From assembly GCA_026397725.1 (NCBI GenBank), contig JAPLUI010000282.1, positions 1-43,950 of the forward strand: a DNA stretch of 43,950 bases, in the 5' to 3' direction. This stretch comes from Verrucomicrobiota bacterium. GTDB lineage: Bacteria > Verrucomicrobiota > Verrucomicrobiia > Verrucomicrobiales > Akkermansiaceae. Made by a program: the position numbers and the translations under genes. The notes under the pieces were generated by a model. The model was not told the DNA's origin and did no database searches. It saw only the letters and a program-made list of their open reading frames with translations. This document shows, in pieces, positions 1 to 9,400 of this stretch (positions within the stretch are counted from its first letter, which is position 1; every line of letters starts with the position of its first letter).

Positions 1-135
1 CCGGATTTTGTTTTCTTTTTGACGACATATGCCATGGCGGAGGATCCTTTCTAGTGCTATTATCACTAGCCAAAGAGTCCGCTATTGTAAGGTTTAGTCA
101 AATAAAAAGTCGCCTAGTGGTAAAAAAATTCCAAT
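1..135. other. Noncoding DNA after the NACHT operon
   Basis: This stretch lies 3' of the last NACHT-HEAT gene on the minus strand and is visibly more AT-rich than the genes. It contains one short perfect inverted repeat, CTAGTG at 51-56 and CACTAG at 64-69 with a 7-nt loop. That could form a weak hairpin in the operon transcript, but no T-run follows it on the minus strand, so I do not call a terminator. Nothing else is recognisable. Confidence 0.4.
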
Positions 136-3100
136 TTAGGTAGCGTCAGTGCTGCTCAGAAACTTGCTCAACCGCTTGATTACTGACTCATTCACCGCCG
201 GAGCCAAGCGGACTAATGCTTCTATGGCCTCATAGTGCACATGCACATTCGGCGTGGAGTCAAAAGCATTGTCGATTAAGCGTTCCAGCGCTGCCTCCGT
301 CACCGCGGTCGGTCCTAGAGAGCCCAAAACCGAAGCGGTGTTGGCGCGTACTCTTGCATTGGGATGCCGCAGGAATTCGGTCAGCCGGCTCATTATTGGC
401 TCAATCGCTACCGCAGCTGGAACCAACCGCTTCAAAGCCTCCGTCACGCTATCTCGCACGTAGTTGTCATTCATCCATGGAGGGCTGTCCAGACAATCGA
501 GCAAGCAGTTCAGCACGGCCTGGGTGGCGGCTGCCGTGCCTAAGTTGCCGAGAGCCCGAGCCGCACTGGCGCAGACAGCCCAATGGCCGTGCAGAGACTT
601 CGTCAAAGAGTCAAACACAGCTTCGGTGGCCGCCGCTGAGCCCAACGCTCCCAGGGCATGCGCTGCCTGCATACGGGTATAACTGTCGGGATCGTGGAGC
701 AGGCGGTCGATCAGGCGGCTGACGACCGTTTCAATTGCCGCGGTTGGACCCAACTCGTCCAGACCCAGCGCCGGGTTCATTGGCAAAGTCATTCGCAAAG
801 GCGCTCTGGCGTCACGCCGCGAGTCGATCAACCGGCTGGGCGCGGACGTGGGTGCCCCTGCGGGATTCAGCTTACTCAATACCTCCCCGGCTTTCTCTCG
901 AACGCGGAAAGCCGAATCTCGCAGACATTCGTTCAAACGGCCCAAGGCAGCCTCGGTCGCTGAGGCAGAACCCAAGCGGCCCAAAACATCTATCGCTCGT
1001 TCCCTCTTATCCGGGTCTGAATCTAGTGACAGGTTGATGAGTTGGTCTACCACGGGGGCGGTTGCCGCCGCCGGACCCAAGCGGCCGAAAACGTCCTTCA
1101 CCGTGTCGCACACCACGTGATCGGAGTCACGCAGCCAACTGGTCAAGCGGCTCAGGACCCGCTCCGTAGCCGCTGCCGTCCCGAAACGTCCCAGCGCCTC
1201 TGCGCCTGCTTCGCTGACCATCCCATTCTGACTGCGCAGTGCATCGGTCAACGCGTCCAATACCGCTTCGGACGCTGCCGCCGGACCTAAACGTCCTAAG
1301 GATTCCGCCGATTGGGCACACAAAAAATTGTCTCCGTCGCGCATACAATCGATTAGCCGCGGCAGCACCATTCGGATCGCCACCGAACCTAGTTGGCCCA
1401 TCGCCAGAGCCGCAGATTGGCGCCGGTCCGAATCTTTTGATTGGAGGTAGGCCGACAATGTCGCCACCACTGAAGGTCCAGTTGCCGCTCCGATGAACGG
1501 AAGAGTGTTGGTCAAATGCCTGAATGGTGTCGCTACCCCTCTGGTTCTCCGCGTGCTCTTCAGCCAGAGGTTGAGAATTTCATTCGCGATTCGTTCAGGA
1601 GCGGTCGGAGTGTGCGGAACTGTCCAGGAAGTGGCTGCCTGTTGATGAAGCCTCAACTCCGGGAGGCAACGCCCCGCTAAGCACAGCCGATGGTGCAGCA
1701 TGTCGTCTTTTGTGGGATCGGCTAAGTAGACCAAGAGCGGCTCCGGGTCATCGAGCAAACCGGCCAGAAATGCCACCGTCTCCCAATAAGCGGGATACCA
1801 GGATTTCTTGTCTACGAATTCCTCAATTCCACTCCAGCCCTTAGTCTTGGCTTCTTCGTTGAGACTGCGGGCGACGAGGTATTCGAGCAGACTGCGATGA
1901 GCGAAGCTGAATTGGGTCTCCACCCCGTCGCGCAGGCCGGCGCCCACGAGGATACCCGTCTCGAGTAGTTCGTCCCGCAGGAGTGTCGGCCAACTGGCGT
2001 CCGTCGGCATGGGTTGGCCGGCGCGGCTCGCTTCCAACGCCGCCCAAGGCACGGGCAATCTGGGGCATTGTTCCAGTTCGCGGGTGATTTCCTCGTGCGT
2101 GAAGAGGTTGCCGGCAGGATGCCGTTGGAACAGCGGGCGGACGATGCCGACCAGAAAGCGCACCAAGTCGTCTACATGCGGTTCAGCGCGCGCCAGCGGT
2201 CTTTCCTTCCAAGCGCGCCGGGCCAGGCCGCGCACGACGTGGGCGTAAAGCTCCACGCGCCGGGTGGTGACGGTCACGGGCGCCTCCTCATGCGCCAGGC
2301 ACAGGAAAGTGGCAATCAACGGCGTGCGTGCCGCGTGAGCCAGCGAGTAGTTCCGGTCTAGCGCCTGGCTGAGCGCATTGGCATTCTCCTTGTCCGAGGC
2401 GAACCAGCGTTGGACGAATTGCCGGATTTCCAGCGGATTGAACGAAGCCAACTCGTATTCGGCCAGTTCTCTCCAGGGGACGAGGTTGCGCGACCAGTTG
2501 GCAGGCCGACAGGTTAGGAGTACCCGGGTGTTCCAACCCTGTGTGTCGATGGCGCCCAACCGGACGGCGAGGGTGGTTTGCAGTTCTTTTCCTTGCACCT
2601 CATCCAACGCGTCGAGGAGCAGCCAGGTGGTTCGCGAGCGCAGCCGTTGCTCCAGCCACGCCAAGAAACACGGGAGTGGAGAAAACTCCAGCCGCACCAA
2701 CTCAAGCAACGCGGCAGCCGGATCGTTGGACAGGTTGGGGTCGGCGAAGCGGGCGAGTGTGAGATGCAGGGGCAGTTCGAGGGTGTCCAGTCCTGCCTGG
2801 CGTTGCTGGACGACGTCACGGGCCGCACGGGCCAGGTCCAGGGTGGTGGTCTGGGTGAGAAAGGATTTGCCGCTGCCGGGCCCGCCCAACACCACGGCCC
2901 GGCGGACCTGCAGGCGCTCCTGTTGCCAGGGCACTTCTTCCTGCCGCTTCTCCCCGGAGGCTTCCTCGTAGAGCGCGGCGATTTCCGGGTCCACATAGTC
3001 GCGGGCGGCTTCGCGGCGGGCGGGGTCGTCGTTTTCCCCACCCTCCGACGACGATGGCGCTCGCTCGCGGAAACGGTCGCGCTCCGGTGGGTCCGGCCGG

Positions 3101-3276
3101 GTGGTGGATTCCTTGAGCACGCGCATGGGCACGGCAATGGCGCTGGCGGCGATGAACTCGCGGTCCTGAAACCAGGGTGTGCGGTCGAGCGTCTCCTCCA
3201 GCTTCCGCAGGTAGTCGAGCACCGCCTCGCTCAACTGCGAGCGGACGTTGACAAGTTGGGCCAGTGTCGGAGGCAT
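136..3276 (-). CDS. NACHT NTPase with C-terminal HEAT repeats, paralog 1 (distal)
   Basis: 1046 aa, last gene of the operon. A short helical N-terminal block (about residues 4-57, from LAQLV to RVLKES) is shared with the two upstream paralogs. A variable linker (58-92) follows, then a NACHT-type STAND NTPase: Walker A GGPGSGKS at 131-138, Walker B LLLDALDEV at 219-227, a TCRPAN motif near 255-260 and the winged-helix motif FSFAHRSLLEYL at 456-467. From about residue 590 to the end there are roughly 11 HEAT-like units with a 35-residue period. NACHT proteins are signal-transduction ATPases that oligomerise when the repeat domain senses a ligand, and bacterial ones include antiphage proteins. 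No nuclease, TIR or protease domain is fused, so an effector in trans is likely. It lacks the C-terminal AGIRWF tail found in paralogs 2 and 3. The ATG at 3276 lies 36 bp after paralog 2. Confidence 0.9.
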   Translation of the reverse strand: MPPTLAQLVNVRSQLSEAVLDYLRKLEETLDRTPWFQDREFIAASAIAVPMRVLKESTTRPDPPERDRFRERAPSSSEGGENDDPARREAARDYVDPEIAALYEEASGEKRQEEVPWQQERLQVRRAVVLGGPGSGKSFLTQTTTLDLARAARDVVQQRQAGLDTLELPLHLTLARFADPNLSNDPAAALLELVRLEFSPLPCFLAWLEQRLRSRTTWLLLDALDEVQGKELQTTLAVRLGAIDTQGWNTRVLLTCRPANWSRNLVPWRELAEYELASFNPLEIRQFVQRWFASDKENANALSQALDRNYSLAHAARTPLIATFLCLAHEEAPVTVTTRRVELYAHVVRGLARRAWKERPLARAEPHVDDLVRFLVGIVRPLFQRHPAGNLFTHEEITRELEQCPRLPVPWAALEASRAGQPMPTDASWPTLLRDELLETGILVGAGLRDGVETQFSFAHRSLLEYLVARSLNEEAKTKGWSGIEEFVDKKSWYPAYWETVAFLAGLLDDPEPLLVYLADPTKDDMLHHRLCLAGRCLPELRLHQQAATSWTVPHTPTAPERIANEILNLWLKSTRRTRGVATPFRHLTNTLPFIGAATGPSVVATLSAYLQSKDSDRRQSAALAMGQLGSVAIRMVLPRLIDCMRDGDNFLCAQSAESLGRLGPAAASEAVLDALTDALRSQNGMVSEAGAEALGRFGTAAATERVLSRLTSWLRDSDHVVCDTVKDVFGRLGPAAATAPVVDQLINLSLDSDPDKRERAIDVLGRLGSASATEAALGRLNECLRDSAFRVREKAGEVLSKLNPAGAPTSAPSRLIDSRRDARAPLRMTLPMNPALGLDELGPTAAIETVVSRLIDRLLHDPDSYTRMQAAHALGALGSAAATEAVFDSLTKSLHGHWAVCASAARALGNLGTAAATQAVLNCLLDCLDSPPWMNDNYVRDSVTEALKRLVPAAVAIEPIMSRLTEFLRHPNARVRANTASVLGSLGPTAVTEAALERLIDNAFDSTPNVHVHYEAIEALVRLAPAVNESVIKRLSKFLSSTDAT

Positions 3277-3312
3277 GGTAGTTGAGAATCGTGCTCCTGA
3301 ATCGGGTTCGCT

Positions 3313-6300
3313 TCAACTCTTTTCCCCACTCAACTGGCTGATCGTCCGGACGAGCAGACTGCCATCAGGTTTGCCAAACCAGCGGATTCCCGCGTGCATG
3401 AAGCTGTCCAATGCCTCCGCCGCGTTGGCGCGTACGCCATCGTTCCGGTCGCGTAAAAGCTCGGTCAAACGGCTTAGCACCGTCTCGGTCGCCGCCGTTG
3501 GACCCAAGCTACCCAGAGCCTTCACCGCGTTGGCGCGCACATCCTGGTTAGGGTTGCACAGAAAGTTGGTTAACCGACTGAGCACCGTTATGGTCGCTGA
3601 CGCCGGACTCAACCGGCCCAAGGCCTCCGCCGCGTAACTGTTCACGATCCCATGGCCGATGGGATCTGCCACACAGTCTGTCAAGCGGCCCAGCACCGTT
3701 TCAATTGCCGCTGCACCTCTCATCTCCCCTAACGTTATCGCAGCACGCAAACGTACCATGAGGTCTCGGTCGTTTAGGCAGTCGCTCAGCCGGCTCACCA
3801 CCGCCTCAGTCGCCACTGCCGGACCGAAGTCACCCAGAGTGCGCGCTGCGCCGAAACGTGTCCCCGAGTCAGGGGCGCACAGCCAGTCGGTTAGCAGGTT
3901 CAGCACCGGTTCGGTCGCCGCCGCCGGACCCAAGCGGCCCAAGGCATTCGCCGCCCAGAGGCGCACGAATTCCTCGGGGTCGCGCAGGCAGTCGGTCAGC
4001 CGGCTCAGCACCGGCTCGGTCGCCGCCGCCGGACCCAACGCACGCAAGGCCGCCGCCCCGCTGGCGCGTACGAACATTTCAGGAGCGCACAGCCAGTCAG
4101 TCAACCAGTTCAGCAGCGCTTCGGTCACTGCCGCCCGATTCAACGTGCCGAAGGCCTCTGCCGCCGCCATGCACACGGTCCACTCGTGATCGCGCATACG
4201 CTCGGTCAGCCGGGTGAGCACCGCCTCAGTCGCCGCCGCCGGACCTAAGCGGCCCAAGGTACTCGCCGCCTGGGAGCGCACCTTCTCGTGGGGATCGCCC
4301 AGACACTCGGTCAAACGGCTCAGCACCGCCTCGGTCGCCGCCGCCGGACCGAAATCATACACATACAACGCCCTCGCTGCCCCGAAGCGTACGAGCCAGT
4401 TAGGATCGCGCAGGCGCTCCGCCAACTGACTCAGCACCACCTCTGGCGCGGTCGCTGGACACAAGCGGCCCAAGGCCTTCTCCGCCCAGTAGTTAAAGCC
4501 ATCTTTGTAGTTATGCAGAATGTCAGTCAACCGGCTCAGCACCTCATCGGTCGCCGCCGCCGGACCTAAGTGGCCCAAGGCTTCCGCCGCCAATGCCCGC
4601 TGCGCCGGCAGTTCCCCCTGGAGTTGTGATAACAGGGCAACAACCAGCGAATCCGCCCACACCGCGGCGATGAACGGCAAAGCATTCGTCAAGTGACTGA
4701 ACGGCCTACAGTCTCGGGCATTCTCCAGCCAAAGGGCTAAGATGTCTTTCGCGACTCGTGCCGAGTCGGCCGAGAGCAAGGCGTCGGATTTAACCAAGAT
4801 CGCAGGCTGACGAGGCGTCAACTCGGGCAGGCAACGGCCTGTCAGGCAGAGCCGCTGCCGGGTCTGGTCGTCCTTGGTCGAATCGCTCAGCAGGGTCAAG
4901 AGTGGTTGCGGATCAGCCAGCAGACCGGCCAGGAACACGACGGCTTCCTGCCAAGCCGGGTGCCAGGACTTCTTGTCCACGAATGCCGCAATTGAACTCC
5001 AACCCTTGGTTTTGGCCTCTTCGCTGAGGTTCCGAGCGACGAGATATTCCAGCAAACTTCGATGGGCGAAGCTGAATTGCGTCTCCACCCGGTCGCGCAG
5101 GCCGGCACCCACGAGGATACCCGTCTCGAGCAGTTCGTCCCGCAGGAGTGTGGGCCAACTGGCCGACGACGGCATGGGCTGGCCGGCGCGGCTCGTTTCC
5201 AACGCCGCCCAAGGCACGGGCAATTTGGGACAGCGCTCCAGTTCGCAGGTGATTTCCTCGTGGGTGAAGAGGTTGTCGGCAGGATGCCGTTGGAACAGCG
5301 GGCGGGCGATGGCGACCAGAAATCGCACCAGGTCGTCCACATGCGGTTCAGCGCGGGCGAGCGGTCTTTCCTTCCAGGCGTGCCGAGCCAAGCCGCGCAC
5401 GACGTGGGCGTAAAGCTCCACGCGCCGGGTGGTGACGGTCACGGGCGCCTCCTCATGCGCCAGGCACAGGAAAGTGGCAATCAACGGCGTGCGCGCCGCG
5501 TGAGCCAGCGAGTAGTTCCGGTCTAGCGCCTGGCTGAGGGTATCACCACGCGGCGGTTCTGAGGCGAACCAGCGTTGGACGAACTGCCGGATCTCCAGTG
5601 GATTGAACAGTGCCAGTTCGTATTCGGTCAGTTCGCCCCAGGGGATCTGTTCACGGGAGTAGTTGGCCGGGCGACAGGTGAGGAGCACGCGGGTCTGCCA
5701 GCCCTGGGCTTCGATGGCCCTCAGCCGCCTAGCCAGCGTGGGCCGATGATCTTCGCGCACTTCGTCCAAGGCGTCCAGGATGAGCCAGGTGGTTCGCGAG
5801 CGGAGCCGTTGCTTCAGCCACGCGAGGAAACAGGGGGGCGGAGAGAAGTCCCGCCCTACCAACTCGAGCACCGCATCAGCCGGGTCCGGCGGAAGCGTGG
5901 GATCGGCGAAGCGTGCGAGTGTGAAATGCAGGGGCAGATCAAGGGTGTCGAGTCCTGCCTGGCGTTTCTGGAGGGCGTCCAGAGCCGCGCGGGCCAGGTC
6001 GAGGGCGGTGGTCTGGGTGAGAAAGGATTTGCCGCTGCCGGGGCCGCCCAACACGACGGCCCGGTGGATCAGCAGGCGCTCCTGTTGCCAGGGGACTCCC
6101 TCCCGCCGCTTCTCGCGCGTGGCTTCCTCATAGAGCGCAGCGATTTCGGGGTCCACGTAGTCGCGCGATGCTTCGCGGGGCTCGCCTTTCCCTGCCTCAT
6201 CAGCGTCCTCACCACGTGGACCGGGACGGGGCGGCTCTGGTCGAGTGGATTCCTTGAGCACACGCACCGGCACGGCAATGGCGCTGGCGGCGATGGGCTT

Positions 6301-6420
6301 GCGATCGCGAAACCAAGGCGTGCGGTCGAGCCTTTGCTCCAACTTCTGGAGGAAGTCGAGCACCGCCTCGGTCAACTGCGAGCGGACAGCTACAAGTTGA
6401 GCCAGTGTCGCGCCATTCAT
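3313..6420 (-). CDS. NACHT NTPase with C-terminal HEAT repeats, paralog 2 (middle)
   Basis: 1035 aa with the same layout as its neighbours: N-terminal helical block (about 5-59), a linker shorter than in paralogs 1 and 3, Walker A GGPGSGKS at 125-132, Walker B LILDALDEV, TCRPAN, the FAHRSLLEYL winged-helix motif, then about 11 HEAT-like units of 35 residues from near 585. Many repeat units carry nearly the same core, PAAATEPVLSRL, so the DNA here is a 105-bp tandem repeat. The protein ends in a conserved tail (AGIRWF, then QLSGEKS) also present in paralog 3. The start ATG overlaps the stop of paralog 3 by 4 bp (ATGA at 6420-6417), which indicates translational coupling. The NTPase motifs are intact. 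Its ligand is unknown. A role as a regulated, NLR-like switch is inferred from the family. Confidence 0.9.
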   Translation of the reverse strand: MNGATLAQLVAVRSQLTEAVLDFLQKLEQRLDRTPWFRDRKPIAASAIAVPVRVLKESTRPEPPRPGPRGEDADEAGKGEPREASRDYVDPEIAALYEEATREKRREGVPWQQERLLIHRAVVLGGPGSGKSFLTQTTALDLARAALDALQKRQAGLDTLDLPLHFTLARFADPTLPPDPADAVLELVGRDFSPPPCFLAWLKQRLRSRTTWLILDALDEVREDHRPTLARRLRAIEAQGWQTRVLLTCRPANYSREQIPWGELTEYELALFNPLEIRQFVQRWFASEPPRGDTLSQALDRNYSLAHAARTPLIATFLCLAHEEAPVTVTTRRVELYAHVVRGLARHAWKERPLARAEPHVDDLVRFLVAIARPLFQRHPADNLFTHEEITCELERCPKLPVPWAALETSRAGQPMPSSASWPTLLRDELLETGILVGAGLRDRVETQFSFAHRSLLEYLVARNLSEEAKTKGWSSIAAFVDKKSWHPAWQEAVVFLAGLLADPQPLLTLLSDSTKDDQTRQRLCLTGRCLPELTPRQPAILVKSDALLSADSARVAKDILALWLENARDCRPFSHLTNALPFIAAVWADSLVVALLSQLQGELPAQRALAAEALGHLGPAAATDEVLSRLTDILHNYKDGFNYWAEKALGRLCPATAPEVVLSQLAERLRDPNWLVRFGAARALYVYDFGPAAATEAVLSRLTECLGDPHEKVRSQAASTLGRLGPAAATEAVLTRLTERMRDHEWTVCMAAAEAFGTLNRAAVTEALLNWLTDWLCAPEMFVRASGAAALRALGPAAATEPVLSRLTDCLRDPEEFVRLWAANALGRLGPAAATEPVLNLLTDWLCAPDSGTRFGAARTLGDFGPAVATEAVVSRLSDCLNDRDLMVRLRAAITLGEMRGAAAIETVLGRLTDCVADPIGHGIVNSYAAEALGRLSPASATITVLSRLTNFLCNPNQDVRANAVKALGSLGPTAATETVLSRLTELLRDRNDGVRANAAEALDSFMHAGIRWFGKPDGSLLVRTISQLSGEKS

Positions 6421-9400
6421 GACGATCCTCTATGGACAGCATCCGAGGCAGATTTATCTCCGCTCAAGATCTGCACGGTGGTGAAATGAAAACCGCCGTC
6501 CTTGGCAAACCAACGTATCCCGGCCTGCAGAAAACGCGTTAAAGCCTCCTCCTCATAGTGCGGTCCACGGTCCTCTATGGAGTTAGTCATGGTCATCTGG
6601 CTCACCGCCACGCCCGTCGCCGCCGGACCCAAACGCACCAGCGCCTCAGCCGCACGCCGCCGAATATCTCCTCCCGTGTCGTGGCGCCATTCGCCGCCTG
6701 AGTCGCGCAGCAATTTGGTCAACCGAGTTACCACCGGGTCGGACGCCGCCGCCGGACCTAAACGCGCCAGCGCCTCTGCAGCGCTGGCGCGGACCTGCCG
6801 GTCCGGATCATCCAGACACTCGGTTAATTGGCTCCCCGCCGTCTCGGTCGCCGCCTTCGCACCCAACGCACCCAACCACCGCAACAACGTCTCCCGCTTC
6901 AGCTTTTTCACCGCCTCCTTACAGACATCGTAGAAGTCCATGTCCCGGTCGCGCGGACCCTCGCTCAAGCGGCTCATCACCGCGTCGGTCGCCGCCGCCG
7001 GGCCCAACTGCCCCAAAGCCCACGCCGCTGTCTTGCGGGTGTTCTTGTCGAGATCGCCCAGACACTCAGTCAAGCGGCTTATCACCGCGTCGGTGGCGAC
7101 CGCCGGCCCCAACTGCCCCAGCGCGTATGACGCACGCTGGCGGACGAGCGGGTCCGGGTCGCGCAGCCCCTCGGTCAATGGACTCAGGACAAGCTCTGAA
7201 GCAGAAGCCCCCATGCGTTTCAGCGCGTCCGTTACATTCGAAGCATGGCAAGCGAGCGGTTCGCGCAGCCATCCGGTAAGTCGGTTCAGGACCAACTTCG
7301 TAGCGGCCGCGGGACCCAAATCCCTCAGTGCCATCCATGCGAGGTCCGAGTCCTGTTTGCACAGCCAATCAAGCAACTGGTTCAAGACCGGCGGGGTCAT
7401 CGCTGATGGTCCCAACCTCACCAGTGCCCACATCGCTCGCCAGCAAACGTGACCATCCCGCCCGCGCAGAAGCTCGGATAGCTGGGTCAGGACCGGCTCC
7501 GTGGCCACCGCCGCCCCCAATTGCCCCAATGCCTCTACGGCGCTGCCCCAGACGGCTTGCTCCGGGTCGCGCAGGCACTCGACCAAGCGGTTCGCCACCG
7601 CGTCGGTCGCCGCTGCCGAACCAAAACGCCCCAGCGTGTTCGCCGCATGCTGTCGGACGAGCCAGTCGGGGTCGCGCAACCATTCGATCAACCGGCTCAA
7701 CACCGCGTCGGTCGCCGCTGCCCCACCCACCTGCCCCAGCACTCCAGCCGCCATCATGCGGACATGCTTGTCCTGGTCGCGCAGGCATTCGGTCAACTGG
7801 TTGAGCACCGGCTTCTTTGCCGCAAGCGCATTCAGCCCATGCAGTTTCAGCGCCACACGGCCGCGCACGTCCCTGTCCGGGTCGCGTAGTAATTCGGTCA
7901 ACCGGCTCACCACCGGCGCGGTCGCCGCTGCCTCACCCAACTGCGCCAGCGCCCTCCCCGCCATCTCACTAATGTCGGAGTCCGGAACGTGCAGCCATTC
8001 GGTCAACCGCTTAAGCACTGATTCCGTGGCAACCGCTCCCCCCATGTGCTTCAGCGCCGCAACTGCGGACCAGCCGACGGTCTTTTCCGGGTCACCAAGA
8101 CAGTCGGTCAAGCGGTTCGCTACCAGCTCGGTTGCAGCCGCTGGACCCAACCGCCCCAGCGTGCGCACCGCAATCCGGCGGACGTCCCCTTGTGAGTCAC
8201 ACAGCCACTCGGTCAACCGCGCCAACACCTCCGGAGTGGCTGCTGCATGGCCCAAGCGCCCCAGTGCCTCACTCGCCCGCTCGCGTAGACTCGACGTTAA
8301 TGGGATGGTCGCCTCAGGAATGCGCAAACAGTTGGTAAGGCACGCCAGCACCTCCGGCGTGGCCGCCCCACTGCCCAAGCGCCCTAATGCTTCCGCAGCG
8401 TGGAGGCGTTCCCACCATCCGCCATACGGACCTGATTTTGACTCCAAGCGACGAATCAAGGCTGGGACGAGATGCGGACTGCAGGCAGCACCCAGCGCAG
8501 GCAGCGTGTTGGTCACGCAGTTGAAGCGCATGTTCCACCTTTCGTTTTTCCACCAGATCTCCAAGATCTCCGCGGCGATATCCTGCAGTTTTGGGTGTCG
8601 TGTCGGCTTTGTCGTGCTTTGGCTCGCTTGCAAGAAGATTTGCAGCGCTGATTCGGTCAACTCCGGCAGGCAATTCCCCGCCAGGCAGAGTCGTTGACGG
8701 GTGACGTCGTCGGTGGACTTGTCAGCCAGCAAGGCCAGCAGCGCCAGCGCATCGTCGGGTGCCAACAGCCCGGCCAAGAACAGGATCGGTTCCCGCCACG
8801 CCGGGTGCCAGGACTTTCGGTCCGCGAATGCCTCAATCGAACTCCAACCCTTGGTTTTGGCCTCTTCGCTGAGGTTGCGGGCTACCAGGTATTCCAACAA
8901 TGAGCGATGGGCGAAGCTGAACTGTGTCTCCACCCCGTCGCGTAGGCCGGCACCCACCAGGATGCCGGCTTCCAGCAGTTCGTCCCGCAAATCATCTGGC
9001 GCGTTGGTCTCCTTCTTCCCATCTATCCAAGCCCGTGGTCGGTCCTCCGTGTTCCTCAATGCGTCCATAAGCTCTGCATGCGTGAAGAGGTTGCCGGCGG
9101 GATGCCGTTGGAACAGCGGGCGGGCGACTCCGATTAGAAACCGCACCAAGTCGTCCACGTGCGGATCGGTGCGTGCCAGCGGCTTTTCCTTCCAGGCGTG
9201 CCGGGCTAGGCCGCGCACCACGTGGGCGTAGAGTTCAGCGCGGCGGGTCTTGTCGCTGACGGGCGCTTCCTGGTGCGCCAGGCAGAGGAAGGTGGCGATG
9301 AGCGGTGTGCGTGCGGCGTGGGCCAGCGAGTAGTTCCGGTCCAGCGCCTGGCTGAGCGCATTGGCACTCTCCTTGTCCGAGGCGAACCAGCGTTGGACGA

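Noticed and set aside
7501..8697. 398-codon plus-strand open frame within NACHT paralog 3
   Set aside because: It is the antisense reading of the HEAT repeats, with the same 35-residue period and Ser/Arg-rich composition.
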